Assembly (NCBI GenBank): GCA_034509495.1
Contig: CM067514.1
Span: 8,245,566-8,309,565, forward strand
Length of the DNA stretch: 64,000 bases
Direction: 5' to 3'
DNA from: Acestrorhynchus altus
Taxonomy: Eukaryota; Chordata; Actinopteri; Characiformes; Acestrorhynchidae
Shown: positions 1 to 13,529 of the stretch, in pieces
How the letters are laid out: the number at the start of each line of letters is the position of its first letter
Numbering within the stretch: position 1 is the stretch's first letter
Position numbers and translations under genes: made by a program
Notes under the pieces: generated by a model
What the model was told of the DNA's origin: nothing
The model's database searches: none
Seen by the model: the letters and a program-made list of their open reading frames with translations, nothing else

Positions 1-327
1 TTAAATGCATTTAACCAGAAAAATATAATTTAAGAGCCGATATAGAACCACTGCCATTAATAAAGAGCACTTGCTTTTAAGGATGAAGAACCATGATTAC
101 TCAAAAGAACATTTACGTATTTAAATGGTTCTTTGCCTGGTAAAAATGGTCTTCTCACAAATGGAAAAAAAACCCTTTCCCAACCGACTATAATAGAACT
201 AATATAGAACCCTTGTGCTAAGAGTGGGTATAAATATGAATGCATTGATTGTTATAGAGAAGGTGACTTTGTGTTTTGCTGTATTGCAATAGAACGCTCC
301 ATCTGACTGTGTGTATATATACATGCC

Positions 328-330
<3 letters not shown>

Positions 331-388
<58 letters not shown>
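331..388. repeat. (GT)n microsatellite, about 29 units
   Basis: Uninterrupted GT dinucleotides. The open frames running across it are products of the repeat, not genes. Confidence 0.95.
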
Positions 389-389
<1 letters not shown>

Positions 390-1330
390 GAGGCTGCAGG
401 AATGCCGAGCAAGGATGGGTTAGACCCTGGCACTTCCTCTCTGTGTACAGCACAGCTTATCCTCCTCTGGATTAAAGGCAGAAGAAAAGAAAAGAGGGAT
501 GGCAGGAGCTCCCCTCCGCCCTTCCCTCACTCCATACCCCCCCCTCCACCATCACCCTTCTGCTTTCCATGTATTTTTTTTTTTTTAGAAGGGTGGGGGG
601 GGGGGGTGAGTCTAAAAAAGACAGAAAGAGGTGGGGGGGTTCATTTGCAAATGCACAAGGTCCCCCACGGCGGATGGAAAGAGAGAAAGAGAGCGACACA
701 TCCATTGCTGTTCGATGCGCTCCTTCTAGCGGCGAGGCCTAGGAGCTGGCTCAGACCTCTCAGACTCTGGTATCTATTGCTTCAGCCTGAAACATTACAT
801 GGGCTTTCTGAAGTGTGCCATCGAGCAGGGCAGCGTGTGTGTGAGAGTGAACGAGAGCGCCTATTACTGATGTAGGTCGTGCGGCCGAGCGTGGGTGCGC
901 ACGTTGGCAGCGAAGGGGTTAAGAGGCAGGGATAGCCCCCCTTTGTCTCGGCGGTCCTCTTTGCCATTGTTCCGCTGGAATTGAGCTCGGTGCACCTCAC
1001 TTGACCACAGCAAAGCAATAAAATGGCCTCTAAGTGCTATAGCCTCTCTCTCCCTCTCCCCCCTTTGACAACACCTCTCCTCTGGGCTTTCTCTCTCTCT
1101 CTCTCTCCCTCTACACACACATGCTGCAGTACACACCTGAATGAAGCATTTTTACCTGGGCTATTTTACCAGGCTGTATCGTTTGGTTAAACAGGGTGTT
1201 ATTGTTTAGAGAATACATGTATTTTAATACAATTGTGGGTTGTTTTGTGGATGTGTTTTATACACACCCAAGAACAAAGGGTGTGGAATTTATATATTAA
1301 TGTATTATAATAATGATAATAATAATATAA

Positions 1331-1460
<130 letters not shown>

Positions 1461-2782
1461 GATTAATTTTTACTTGCATATGTCTTTCCACCTTGAGTAG
1501 GTTTTTTAAAAGTGTGTTTTGGGCAAGAACATTATTGCAAAGCTAGGTGTCTCAGGCATCTGGAAGTGCATTTATAACCCTTTCACGTCTGTGTTTCTGT
1601 GAAGGAGCTTATAGAAGCATTATACGCTTCTGACACCCGTTCCCCAGCACTGCGAACAGTTCTGACTCCCTGGAAGTTTCTCTAGATTGTGTACAGTGTA
1701 TTGTACAATAAACCAGTCTGACTGACTGTGTTTCAATGATTTATGCAGGAATTTTGACAAATCAGTGGAGTTCCCTCTTTAAATGCCGTACATATGTACT
1801 ATTTGTGTGTGTCGTTTGAATGTCGGGGCAGATCTCTCTCAGCGTGTGTCTAAGTGTGGACACAGATCTGGTCCAGATTTGACTCTCAGCGTTTTGGATT
1901 ACATAATGCGTGGCTTTGCCCTCATTAACTTCTAAAGTTTTTTTTTAATCTTTTTTTTTTATTATTATTATTTGTGATTGTACGGTCATTATTCTAAGCT
2001 TTAATCTGTGTGCGTCATGAATGGCTTGATTTATTTATTTATTTAAGAATTCATATATTTTTTTCTTGAAGCCCTTTTGGAGCAGTATTGTCCTGGTTGT
2101 TAAGTGATGTGGCTCTGTCAGTAACGTATGTGTGGGGAGGTAAGCTAGAATGGTGTTTATTAGGGAGATATAATGAGTATAACAACAGTGGTAGAGATTT
2201 AATGGCTTCAGTGCCTGTGTCTCCTGCTTCGGCGTAGGTGGCATTGTTCTTGATTGTAACGATGATTGTTTACCTCACAGTGTTCTCTTCCTCCCAGACA
2301 TTATAATTAAAAAGGAAGAAAAAAAAATCTCTCTCTCTCCCTCTCTGTCCATCTTCCCTTCCTATCGCAAATGTGCCTAATGAGGCACGAGAGGGGCAGC
2401 GCTGATTGGCCTGCAAACAGGGTGAGTCCTGAGAGAGGCCAGACGATTGGCTGAGGTGTTTAATTGGCACCATCAGACATCCAACCTACTCCCCCCCACC
2501 ACCACCACCACCACCCACCCCATGGGTGTAACCTGTTTTTGCCAGGTGCTCTACACTTGGTATTAAGTGTTATATAGGACCACAATTAAATCACCCCTGC
2601 CTCCATCTAGTTATTACACTACCTTAGTCTATAGAGAGACGTCTGACTGTTTGTCTGTCAAATACCACCCCTTTTAAATAAGAGCTTTTGTTTCCTTTTG
2701 TTAAGTGGGACTTTTTGTGGGATCTTAGATCCTTGATTAAAATGATATCAACAGCGTGTATCCGGGTTGATCTGTATGCTCA

Positions 2783-2817
<35 letters not shown>

Positions 2818-2935
2818 TACACAAATACTAACCTGCCTAGGACAGGACTTTCATTAAACCAGTTGTATCTTGAGCATATTTGGGAATTTGATTAGATTAG
2901 ATTTTAAGGCTTGATATGCCATAACTACTAAGGTC

Positions 2936-2975
2936 ATGTACAAAAGTGTGGGCACCCCTGTTTAAATGACTTGTT
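2936..2975 (+). repeat. Solo transposon-end-like sequence
   Basis: atgtacaaaagtgtgggcac followed by ccctg resembles a terminal inverted repeat common in fish DNA transposons. No partner end is nearby, so this is a truncated or eroded remnant. Confidence 0.35.
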
Positions 2976-3104
2976 TATTTAATTTTTTAAATGAAAATAA
3001 TGATAAATCATTACAGGAAATATTTTAGGGAATAATTACTATTTATTTCTGAGTTTAACATATTACTAAAACTAAATATAATAGAAATGTGCTAATTAAG
3101 CGAA

Positions 3105-3300
3105 TACTAGCACATCTCAAAAAATTGAATATTGTGAAAATTTTAGATAAAAGTTCATATTTTCTATTCATTATGCAAACTGAAAGATGTCAAGATCTTT
3201 TTTGTTTTACTTTTACTTTTTCATACTGTTGAGCTTATAGTTCTTGGGAATCAGAAATGCCGTATTATTTGAATATTTAACTTCTAGTTTGAGAAATTTA
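3105..3300 (+). repeat. Decayed DNA-transposon-like end (AT-rich)
   Basis: The string acatctcaaaaaattgaata followed by ttgtgaaaa resembles the terminal part of a widespread fish DNA transposon I remember. The rest is AT-rich and too diverged to assign. No matching second end was found. Confidence 0.35.
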
Positions 3301-5189
3301 CTAATGAAACTTAAATGTCACTTTAAATGTGATGAATATAAAATATAGGACAGCTTTTTGAATTAAATTGTGATTACTTTTTCTAATTTTTGTGGATGTA
3401 ATAAGTAGATTTTTGCTCATGTGACTGGTGTGCTCATGGCAGTATACACATTATTCACCATCTCCTATAAAATAAATATGTTGTATGGTTATGAGTGTTT
3501 AAGAGGTTTAAAAGATTAATCCATGTTAGGTGAGTTAACCCACGAGTCTGTTGCCCCTCAGAGCAGCCAGAGAAAGAGTGGGGTGGGGTAGGTTGGGGGA
3601 ATTGTGTGGTTGGGGGGATCATGCCTCTGGGGATCGATTGAAGCCAGACAGCCACAACAGATCACTGACCCCCCAAACTCTGATGTCTGACTTCAAATCC
3701 CCCCACCCCACCCCACCCCCCTTCATGTTTGAAGGAAAGGCCTCACCAAGCATGTTTGATGACGTGACATCATGGCGGATCATTTGCATAACACTAATTG
3801 ATGGGCATTCACCTCTGTTTGATTTGTTTTCATTGTTTTATAGAACTGTTCCTTTACCCCAAGCCAACAAAAGAGGCCTCACTGAACTGACCCCAGGTCA
3901 GCACACCAGCATGACGGAGCTTCTTGTTTACTGTGTCCACATCTTCCTCTTGTTTTGACAGTACACACCTTGACGAACACTGAATGGCATGTTTATATTG
4001 CGCCTAATCCGTTCTGCTAGGCCCTTTGTATCGCTTATTCTAAGCTAAACATGCCTGTCGAGCTGTGTTTCAGAAAGTAGCCGTTTAGGACGCTCAGCAT
4101 TTTTTTCCCTGACCAGACAAACCTCAAGTAGGCAAAAGAACAGCAGAAAGAGATGCCAAGTGTGTATGTGTGTATGTTTGCGCGAGTGTGTGTGAGCACA
4201 CGTGTTTCGGTGAGGGGTCGCCAAGAGGTGAAAGAAAGGCTGGGTGCTGCTCATATGCAACCTTCACGGCTTGGTTAGTTTGTCAGGTGCTGCTCTTTTG
4301 TTCCTCTGTGTTCTCTTCCCCTTTTTTCTGCCCTTTGTTGCATGTGTACAACAGAACAAATTGACAAAATAGTGTTCCCTCATACTCTGTCTCTCTCTCT
4401 GTCTAACCTAAGGCCTGTAATGAACCTGGCTTGTAAGAGCACTAGCTCTTAACTGCCTGCGGTTGCTGGAAGTTGCCGTGGATCTAAAGCTTAATTTGTA
4501 CAATGCTGCATCTGAGGCATTAAGTTGGCAGGAGAAGGCTGAAGTCTTAAAAGCTTGCATGACAGGGTGTCAGATTTTTGTCTGCAAACTTGTAGGGGGA
4601 AGTGTGCATTGCGTAAGGAGCCAAGTTTACCTGTCGAATCATAGCGAGAGGAGTTTAAGCATGTCAGTCTTGGAGGAAAGGAGCACAGGAGACACACTGG
4701 AGGAGTGTGTGTCCGCTCTGAGTCCTCTGCCAGACTGGAACTTCCCCAGCCGAGCTTAGCAGGGTAAGCCTTTGTTTGTGTGTGTGTGTGTGTGTGTATG
4801 TGTGTGGGTGTGTACTCTGATTCCTGTCTCCAGGCCTCTTTCTTATGTAGGTGACACACACAAACTATATACACACATATACAGACTCATGATTCTGTTT
4901 GTTTAGATTATAACAGGAAAATTCAGAGTGCGCCCCAGTTATGTCCCAGTAAGTAATACTAACTGGTTTCTTGAGAAAGTAGTATGAATCAAAATGCCAT
5001 AGTTGAGTATACTCAGATATCTACGGTGCATCCTTGGAGTGTGGTTTGGATACACACCATTATCCCATAATGCAATGTGAAACAGAAGGGGAGGAGCTAA
5101 AAGCAAAAAACGGGTTAGTACACAACATATTTTGTGTTCTAACCTGCCAAACCCACACTAATGCGATTAGTATAATATACAATATAGTC

Positions 5190-5580
5190 TTATTGGGACG
5201 TGGTGGCCATCCACCAACTATACCCGACTCCATCAAATACCTGTTTGCTGCTTTGTAAAGATATTGCAGCAGCTGCTCTCTTGATCCGATGAATTTGTCT
5301 GTCAGAAACCTTCCTCATTATGCCTTTATCTGAACAAACCCATCTGTGCTCTGAATCAGCTACAAGTCTCTTCATAATATGATGATCACGCTTATGTTTT
5401 TAATGAAATATCTAATATTTTCATAAATTGTTCAAGGTGTTGCTGCTTTTCAGCAGCAGAGAGATCCTTTTTCTTTCCCATCTTGCTTGAAACCCGTGGC
5501 CTGTGTTTTCCTTTCATTGGGCTCACCTGACAAACTAATTAACACAGGATTCTGAGATTGATTTCAGTGATCCGATTTAG
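5190..5580 (-). pseudogene. Internally deleted Tc1-like transposase fossil
   Basis: On the minus strand an ATG at 5481 opens MGKKKDLSAAEKQQ, the usual start of a fish Tc1-type transposase. A stop and shifts follow. From about 5375 down the frame reads KRLVADSEHR then KVSDRQIHRIKRAAA and LQSSKQVFD, the second DNA-binding helix-turn-helix region. It then jumps, after a deletion and a shift, to LVDGHHVP (about 5200-5225), which belongs far downstream in the family. Most of the catalytic domain is missing. Clear inverted ends were not identified. Confidence 0.8.
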
Positions 5581-6913
5581 TTGACAAACATAAAATGTAA
5601 TCTGTATGACACTAAAGTCCACTGGTGTAGTCTATAACGTATAGTATTAGTGTTTATTAACCTGCCAGATTCTCTTTTTAGTGGCAGTGAAAGTTAACAA
5701 AGGTCACAATATCCACAACTCATATAGTCATATTTACTGTCCAAAACCACCTACACATATCTTCTTAACAACAGGTACAATAGTGATACATCTCTTGTGC
5801 TTGAGGGGCTACAGGCACCTCTCCTCAATTAGTATATTTTTCCTTTTTTTAATTTTCAGCCAAATGTTTTATTTGATGGTAATTTGAAGAAAAAATAAAA
5901 GAATACATGTACCTGATGATGTGCATGTGCTTAATGGCTCTTCTTAAAGCCACCTTATCTTCTACGAATATGGAATAAACTGTATAAACTGAATATATAT
6001 ATATTATTATTATTTTTTTTTTCATAAACAAAAACTTTGAAATTTGAAAAGGACAGCAATCGAAAATGACTGAAGGGGAGGTGTTACTTTATTGAACTTG
6101 CAATACTCTGGGTAGCTGTAGCCAGGTCATGGAGTCATACCTGTGTTATATAATTATCTATAAATAAAGAAAGAAGGAAACCTATTCTTAAGTAAGCAAA
6201 ACCACATGACCATCATTTCAACCAAAGGAACTGTCAATACTGTAATAAGCAAATCCATTTCTGTGGTCCTGCCCTGTTTTCCTTTACTTTTTCTACACTG
6301 TCAGGAATTCTGTGTCCGAAATTTTTGTACAAAAAGTACACACACACACTGTGTTTACAATGAAGAGGATGGGGGAAGGAGGCGGTACAGACACTTGGTT
6401 CATAGCTTCCTTCCGTTCCTCAGTTTTTATGAATCGCCTCTGTCATAACAACTGCCAGGACCATGGAGGAAGCAGAGAGGGTGAGAGAGAGAAAAGAACT
6501 ATGTAGAGAAACACACACACACACACACACACACACCCACACACACACACACATGTACAGAAGCAGGACAATAGCTGCTGTCCCAAGGCCAGGCGAAGTG
6601 CTCATGTTACATATAATGATTGAGGGGCTATTTGTGCGGTGGTTTTATTTTGGAGCTCTGTGGCTGTGATAGGACAGTGTCAGGCGGCGCTCATTATCAT
6701 TCCTGACTGAAAGCTAAAGCCCCACTATCACCACTCTGTGCCTCCACTGCTGGCCAGGCTCTACAGCCAGACAGCAGAGAAGCATTTCTCACACTCTGAC
6801 TTCCTGAGGACAGTGCATGAGTGCATGTTTGATTTTTAAATAGATTTTCAGGACAACAAGTCCTGATTTAGTAGGAAAAGCAAAGTTAACTTCTAATTAG
6901 ATGGTCAAAGGTA
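5581..6913. other. Non-coding AT-rich stretch
   Basis: No gene or transposon recognised. It contains an A/T-rich part (5830-6060) and a CA array at about 6513-6552. Nothing else stands out. Confidence 0.5.
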
Positions 6914-7256
6914 ATTATATGGACAAAGGTAGTTTCTTCTAAAATCAAGGATATTAAAAAGAAAGTATCCTGCTTTTGTTGGAGTAAATGTCTCTACTGT
7001 CCAGGGAAGGCCTTCTACTAGATTCTGCAACATTGATGTGAGGATTTGATTGCATTCAGTGACAAGAGTAAGATGTAGTGGAGTCAGGATGTTGGATGAT
7101 GATCCTTTTACCTCATCCCTAATTTAGCAGTATTTTTGGGGCACAAATATTGCATTAACCCTCTGCTTCACAGATCACTGCTGGGGGCTGTATAGCCTTC
7201 TAGTCGATGCCTGGCATTAGGCATGGTGTGTCCACAAATACATGGACATATAGCGC
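6914..7256 (+). mobile_element. MITE family M, copy 1 (orientation 1, internally deleted)
   Basis: The left end tatatggacaaaggtag is followed by the family blocks cctgcttttgttg, gtgaggatttgattgcattc and ctggcattaggcatggtg. It ends tccacaaatacatggacata. Compared with the fuller copies it lacks the segment before the right end. No ORF; non-autonomous. Confidence 0.75.
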
Positions 7257-7449
7257 ATAGGTCACTGTTTGAAAATGATTTTGGAAACATAAACTGTTAC
7301 ACATAGGAATTCATATGTGTAATAAATATCATACATAGCTTATCTATCATTGAAAAATCATATTTCAGCAAATCATATCTGTGTTAAAAGTTATTCACTT
7401 TTTTTTTTACAGCAATACAACTGTGTTATAATACATGTCACTGCATGTT

Positions 7450-8465
7450 CATGTGACTATGTGTAAGTGCAGTTTGTAGCCGTGCTGGTCCTTGTTTCCG
7501 AAGGCAACAAGCTCTCGTGACATAAGCTGAGCAACAGGAAGCCTGCCCTGGCGTCTTTCACAATCTCCCTCGAAACAGGAACTGAGAGAGCCAGGGCTGT
7601 GTGCAGCAGCTAGCAGGTGGGTGGCAGCCTGTTGAGCATGGTGGGCATGAGGAGGGGCCCGACATGAGGCCCCCAGGAGCCCCCCAGAGCCCCTCGTGCC
7701 CTTTGGAAGCATGGTATCCGTCTGTTTTTGGGACACGGCTCGTGTCTGGGCGTTTAGCACTTGCCAGGGAGAGCATTTATATGCAAATGCCAAACGACCT
7801 GCAGCAGGGGCTAATTGCAGTGGGGGCCATTGTGCCCGTGCCAAGCCTGGAGAGAGCTGGGGAGTTTCCTACACAGAGGGAGTGGGCTTCCCTCAGCTTG
7901 TTTACTCATTGTCTTCCCTTATTACCCTCATTGACACTCCCCCTCTGTTTAGAGGTGGGATTTGTGTAGGGGGGGGTGAGAGGCTTGTTTGTAGCACGCT
8001 CTCCGCCCTGCGTCGAGCTGCCTCTTAATGGGCTTGATTAAGGAGAGAGCATCCAGGGGTCCTCTCCAGTCCCTGCTGTTTCATCTCTCTTCTTATTCTT
8101 GTTCTTCTTCACTGGCCAGCTCTTACTCGGGTCATACGGCCCCTCTTAGGTAGCGCCCTCCTCTAAAGAATGCTCCACTAATTACTCAGGGTGTTCAAAA
8201 TGTATTTAGGTCAGCTTTTTTATTTTTTTAATGCCATGCAAATTTATGAGCAGACAAGAGAGGCAAATATTAACTTGTAGAGCTGGCGCTTGTCATTGGC
8301 TGAGGACAAAGGTAGTACACTCCACTTTGAAGGAGTCCAGAGGATTCCCACCAGCTCGAGGGGTCTCTGCGGTTCCAGCAAGTAAAAACAGACAGTCAGG
8401 GTGCCTTGGGTCAGGCTACTGTGGACATGCACTCAAATCCATGCCAAGGCTTTTGTAGGCCTTCT
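7450..8465. promoter_or_regulatory. Candidate conserved non-coding segment
   Basis: About 1 kb of unique, repeat-free, balanced sequence. It has two octamer motifs ATGCAAAT (7791-7798 and 8236-8243) and AT-rich motifs such as GGGCTAATTGCAG (about 7808-7820). Several overlapping open frames on both strands suggest low stop density rather than coding. Enhancer role is inference from appearance and from lying beside a developmental regulator. Confidence 0.3.
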
Positions 8466-8640
8466 GACCCGGGTGGGAGGGAAATCTCTAATATGGTCTA
8501 AACCTTGATATGCCTCTTCTCATGTTTGCATTTCATTATTTCTCACAATCCACGTTTGCAAAAGTCTGTCTCAATTATGGATTGTGAACTCATTTGTGTT
8601 CATACAATATTTAAAGATTGTCGTGAAACACAGTGTCTAT

Positions 8641-8977
8641 GGGGTGGGCAGTATGATTACTGATGACTATAGTGATAAATTATGCTTTTCTCGGATGTTA
8701 TAGATATGGGTTGGTAATAAAATGATATATTGCAAAATATAAAGACAATATTTATCAGTAGCAGCAGATTCTAAAACCTGCTATTGATTTTTTTATGTTT
8801 AATATATATATATATTTTTTAAATTAAACAAGACTAACAACACTAACAACATTTGTAATGAACAATGGAGTTGATCAGTGGTCTTTAAGCACTGACACTA
8901 TCTACAATATGTTCATAGAAATACGTCTCGCATTACAATAATAAAATGTATCACAATACGTCATATTGCCCACCGCT
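8641..8977. mobile_element. Short inverted-repeat DNA element (MITE-like), AT-rich
   Basis: The left end gtgggcagtatga (from about 8644) and the right end tcatattgcccac (to about 8973) are inverse complements with one mismatch. The interior is about 330 bases, AT-rich, and has no ORF. The ends match the gtgggc-type termini typical of fish hAT-like non-autonomous elements. Assignment to a superfamily is inference. Confidence 0.6.
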
Positions 8978-9379
8978 TTTTATAAACTAATAAAAAGGCC
9001 ATTAGGGCAGGTTTGAAGCTATACCCTGAGCTGCAAACATTTTAATAAATCAATTTCACATTAATGTGCATTAAAGTTAGAGTGATGGGGTTTATAAATA
9101 AAGAACAAACAAACATTTTTTTTTCAGATTAATTTGCTTTAAATTTGCAAATAATTACTGCTTATTTACAACTTTTAACTAAATTCTGAAGTAAACTAAA
9201 CATAAATAAATAAATATTATCATTCTCAGTGTGCTGATGCTGGATGTCAGTGTAACTAATGATATCATTGTGTAATTGCATTTAATATACTATCAAACCA
9301 GACGCCATCAGCAACAGGGTCGGGCATCGCATGCTGTAATTTTTCAGAATTTTCGAAGCTTCATTTCAGTGTGAGTTAC

Positions 9380-9540
9380 TTGCTACTAGCTACTCCAGAT
9401 GCCTTTGCTGGTCAGCTGCTCCGACTGAGCCAGACACTCCATGGAATAAGCGGCCTGGTTGATTGAGAAGTGTCTCTGGCAGAAATGACAGCAGTGCTGG
9501 AAGTAATTAGCATTGATAGAATTATGACAGAGGCAAACAA
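9380..9540. promoter_or_regulatory. Candidate conserved non-coding segment
   Basis: Unique sequence between AT-rich DNA and a GA array, with TAATTAGCATTGAT (about 9502-9515) and CAGCTG motifs. Not part of any repeat seen in this window. The assignment is a guess from composition. Confidence 0.25.
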
Positions 9541-9549
9541 CACTGAGAG

Positions 9550-9587
<38 letters not shown>

Positions 9588-9867
9588 AGCAGCACCTCCA
9601 TTTTGAGTGGGGAGGCTTTTGATATGGAGGAAATGGCTTGTGACAGCGGCTGAGACTAGCCAGATCCCCACAGTTTGTAGTTTAGGTTTGACCTCTATTA
9701 AGATAAAGCAGCTGGCTGGGGCTTGCTAGCTTTTGCTCCGTGTCCACTTATTCCACCACCCCTCCTCTCTCTCTTCCTCTCAGCACAGGTCATCCCTCAG
9801 CAGTTGTTTCTCCTGCAGTAAAACTAATTAGTTGTGGTGCCTCTTTAGTTATCATGGATAAGCAACT

Positions 9868-9869
<2 letters not shown>

Positions 9870-9916
<47 letters not shown>
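9870..9916. repeat. (GT)n microsatellite
   Basis: About 23 uninterrupted GT units. Confidence 0.95.
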
Positions 9917-9918
<2 letters not shown>

Positions 9919-10075
9919 ATGCTTCTGTGTGTTGCCATGATTGAATGCCTGTGACTTTGTGCTGTTGCATTCTTTTCACCATCCATCAGCGCAGAGATAG
10001 ACGTCCGTGAACAATCCCACTGCATTCCAGCCTAATGATTCCGTCCGGCTAAGACAAAGGCAGGAGTGAACAAGA

Positions 10076-10545
10076 GATACACTACATGTCTAAATGTTGG
10101 TGGACACCCCTTCTAATGAATGCATTCAGCCACTTTTACCAAGTTGCACCCAATGCACACAAACACAGCTTGTCTAGTCCCTGTAGAGAAGAACTGCCAG
10201 AAGAAAAGGACACTCTGGAGCAAATGAACAAATATGTACCAGGCGTGGGCTAGAGGGGTATAAAGCCCTGCATTGAACTGTGAAGCAGTGGGACTGTGTT
10301 CTCTGGCGCTATGGTGCTCCATCCAATATTTTGAGATGGGTTTGGTTCATTCTGACCTCACCACCTCTTCCTTTTGTGGCTGAATGCAAACAAATCCTCA
10401 CAGCAATCCTAAATAAACGAGTCTTCCCTGAACATTAGAGAGAGTTACCCTAACAAAAGCAGGATAAACTCTTTTTAATACCCTAGACTTCCAAAGAAAC
10501 GATGAATGAGCAGGTGTCCCATAACTTTTGTCCCTGTAGTGTATA
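10076..10545 (-). mobile_element. MITE family M, copy 2 (near full length, reverse)
   Basis: This is the best-preserved copy, about 470 bases. Its outer ends are tacactacatgtctaaatg and, inverted at the other side, tacactacagggacaaaag; both continue to a ggacacc/gggacacc step, giving imperfect inverted repeats of about 30 bases starting with TA. The interior has no coding sequence. It shares blocks such as agcttgtctagtccctgtag and caaatcctcacagcaat with the other copies. Confidence 0.85.
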
Positions 10546-10620
10546 GGGAAGGTTTGTGCATGTGTGTCTGAGAGAGAGTCTGGTTTGCCTCCCATAAACA
10601 TGCACCCGATAAACATATTC

Positions 10621-10656
<36 letters not shown>

Positions 10657-10734
10657 CTGTTATCCACATGCAAAGTTTAGGGGGAAGTGAAATGGGGGTC
10701 GTCTTGACTGGGCCAAAGCAGATGGATCAAAAAG

Positions 10735-10770
<36 letters not shown>

Positions 10771-11180
10771 GCACCTCGTAGAACACAGCTGCTCGGCACT
10801 GTCTCTCCAGCAGCCCTGGCTGACAGCACAGAGAAATACGAGGCCCCCCTTAGACCTCTGTCCTGGGAAAGGGGACAGGCCAGAGACACATGCACACACA
10901 GGAGCTCACACAGATGCCCATAGATACAATAGACATATGGTATGCATATTTTCTCATTCTTCCTCCTATTTACAACAGCACTCTTCATTTACTGGTTAAT
11001 TCCATTTGCCTCCATTTTACCGTCACTCTCCCTCGCTCTCTGCCAGTCCACCTCTCCTGGCCCCCTCCTTTCACACGTCTGTCTTTTAACTCTGTCTTAA
11101 GGTGCTTTTCTTCTGCTTTTCCTATCCCTTTTTCATCCCGTCAATGTGCTTTTCTCTCCCCATACCTCTCTCCTCATACC

Positions 11181-11221
<41 letters not shown>

Positions 11222-12233
11222 CTCTCTCTCTTTTTGGTGTGTGCAAACTCCGGTGGAGTTGAGAAAGGCATTCAGCGCCCTTAATCCCGACTCCCTCCAT
11301 CAGGAATGCAAATGCGTGTGATTGTGTGACCCGCAGGGGCCTACTAACATCTGCAAGAGGAGCCCCCCTAACATACACAACCCACACACACACACATACA
11401 CATGTACAGAGACACACACACTCTCCTTCTGTCTTTTTCGGCACTCCCTGGCCCTCTCTGGCTGTTGTGATTTCATTGTTTAACTTCATGGCATGGTTAA
11501 CCCTGTGCTGCTGCGGAGCCTGAGACAGACCTTTTATTCCCAGGCCATGCCACTACTCCACGCCTGTCCATCTGGGCCTGCAGACAGACATAACACTTCC
11601 AATGTGTGTGTGCCTGTTTTTCTGTTTTGAGGACACGTATCCTCTGCAGGCACTTTTAGGTGTCAGCTGTTGAGGGTGAGATGCAAACTCAAACGCAAAA
11701 ATTGTCTGCCATGACAATTGACTGGACAGAAGAAGAATGCCGGTGTATTGCACCTTGTGGCAGCCATCAGAATTCAGCACACGTTTGTAATGCATTATGA
11801 AATACGTCATGACATATTTTTAAATGCAACTGCACACAAAGCCCAGCGTACGTAGCTGAAAAAGTCTCCATTTATGTCCTTGCATGCAGTTTGTTTTGTG
11901 CCTTATTGTGGGTAAATTAGGTCAAAATTCACAAAAGCCAACTTTATAAGAGATGCTTGATTATATAGGCCTTTTTAGATGTTTATATGGGATGTAAGTC
12001 AGTTGGTAGGGCTTATACAGCCTTAAAATGTCACCTCAAATATATATATATATATATTAATAAAATAATAATAATTCATAAATAATGTATAGTATATTGT
12101 GGGTCTTGTTAAATCTCACTGTATTTAAATGAAGACAGTGACTATTCAGTCATTTATGTCTCTATAAGCATGTCTGTCCTATATTTAAATGTTCTAACTA
12201 CAGTGCTCTCTCAGTGACCTAAAATAACATCCA
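10546..12233. other. Non-coding stretch with microsatellites
   Basis: CA array about 10625-10652, GT array about 10737-10767, CT array about 11188-11231, short CA block near 11388, and an AT run near 12040-12058. No exon recognised. Confidence 0.5.
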
Positions 12234-12402
12234 CCGTATGTCCATATGTTTGTGGACACCCCTTCTAATGAATGGCTTCAGCTACTTTGCATGTATTGCT
12301 GACACAGATGTGCAATCCGAAGCAGGATAAACTCTTTATAATACACTTGATTTCAGAAGAAGCGGTGAATGAGCAGCACCAATTGCTTTGTCCATACAGT
12401 TT
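12234..12402 (-). mobile_element. MITE family M, copy 3 (short, internal deletion)
   Basis: Only the two ends remain: gtccatatgtttgtggacac at the left, and aggataaactctttataata through gaatgagcag and tttgtccatacagt at the right. About 300 central bases are missing. Confidence 0.75.
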
Positions 12403-13529
12403 CAGAATAGTCTTCAAAGCAGCTTCTGATGGAAACAAACCATAGCCAAATAACACGAGGTGTGTCCAAAACTGAACGCTGTTCACCATATAGTGCACAA
12501 CTATGGAGTTCTGCCATATTGTAGTGGTGTCCAAAAACCCAATAAAGAATTTTAAGTGCACTATATCAATCCCATACAGTCCACCCTGACATGGAATAAC
12601 CAGTATTCATTTGTTGATTGGCTTACCACATTCTGTTCCATGTAACAGTGGTCAGTACTGTGATCTAGATTTTTGCATGTAGCAGATATTGTAAAGAGCA
12701 CGGTTTCAGACATAGCTATGACCAGAAGTGTGGAAAACCTAATCCAGATGTTACTGGGTTCATCGGAAGCAGTACTGTTTGCTTTTTTGCATTCTGCTCT
12801 TTGTGGACGCACTTATTCCTGAAGTTAATCTATTTTGAATTGGATGATTAAAACAATTTCATATTTATGTTCAAATGCATTACAGGTTCTAATATAACAT
12901 GCCACATGTTGATACTCAAAAGGGACCAGAGCGATGGCTGCTGAGGCCTGCTGTTGGTTCTCAGAGGCTAATTCTGATTTGAGGCTGTAATTGGGCGATT
13001 TATCCTCCGTCTGTACTTGGACACAAACTAGTATATGGATGGAGGCCTAGGCGCTGTCCAAGGAAAAGGGTGGGATATGAAGGGTGGCAGTGGTGTTAGC
13101 CAATAAAATCTGGTGATTAGATTTGCACCGCCCCCACCCCATGCCAGGTATAGTGGTTGAAAGAAGCGATTGTTTTGCTTGTCTCCGTTTTCCAAATGAT
13201 GAATTAAATGTAAAGCTCGACTGACAAAGTGAATCTGCGTCAAAGCCACAGTGGCGCTGATTGAATTACAGTTTCCGAGCCCTCCACTCTGGCCACATTT
13301 CTGCATACACATGGCCATGCGCACGCCAAATACACACACAAACAAAACACGGCTCTTTCTCCTGCGCTTATCCCAGGTCAAGTGTTCAAACATACAGTGT
13401 AAGATAGTGGCCTTGAACTCATGGAGACTAATAGCTTTTACTGGGAACTATTCTGTCTGCATGCAGCCATAGGCTTGCTTTGGAGGCAAAGATAATAAAT
13501 GTATTTCATTTAAAAATGTATATGAAAAA

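Noticed and set aside
276..875. 199-codon + strand open frame
   Set aside because: Its central part is the GT array (Cys/Val run) and the rest is low complexity. There are no splice signals or family resemblance.
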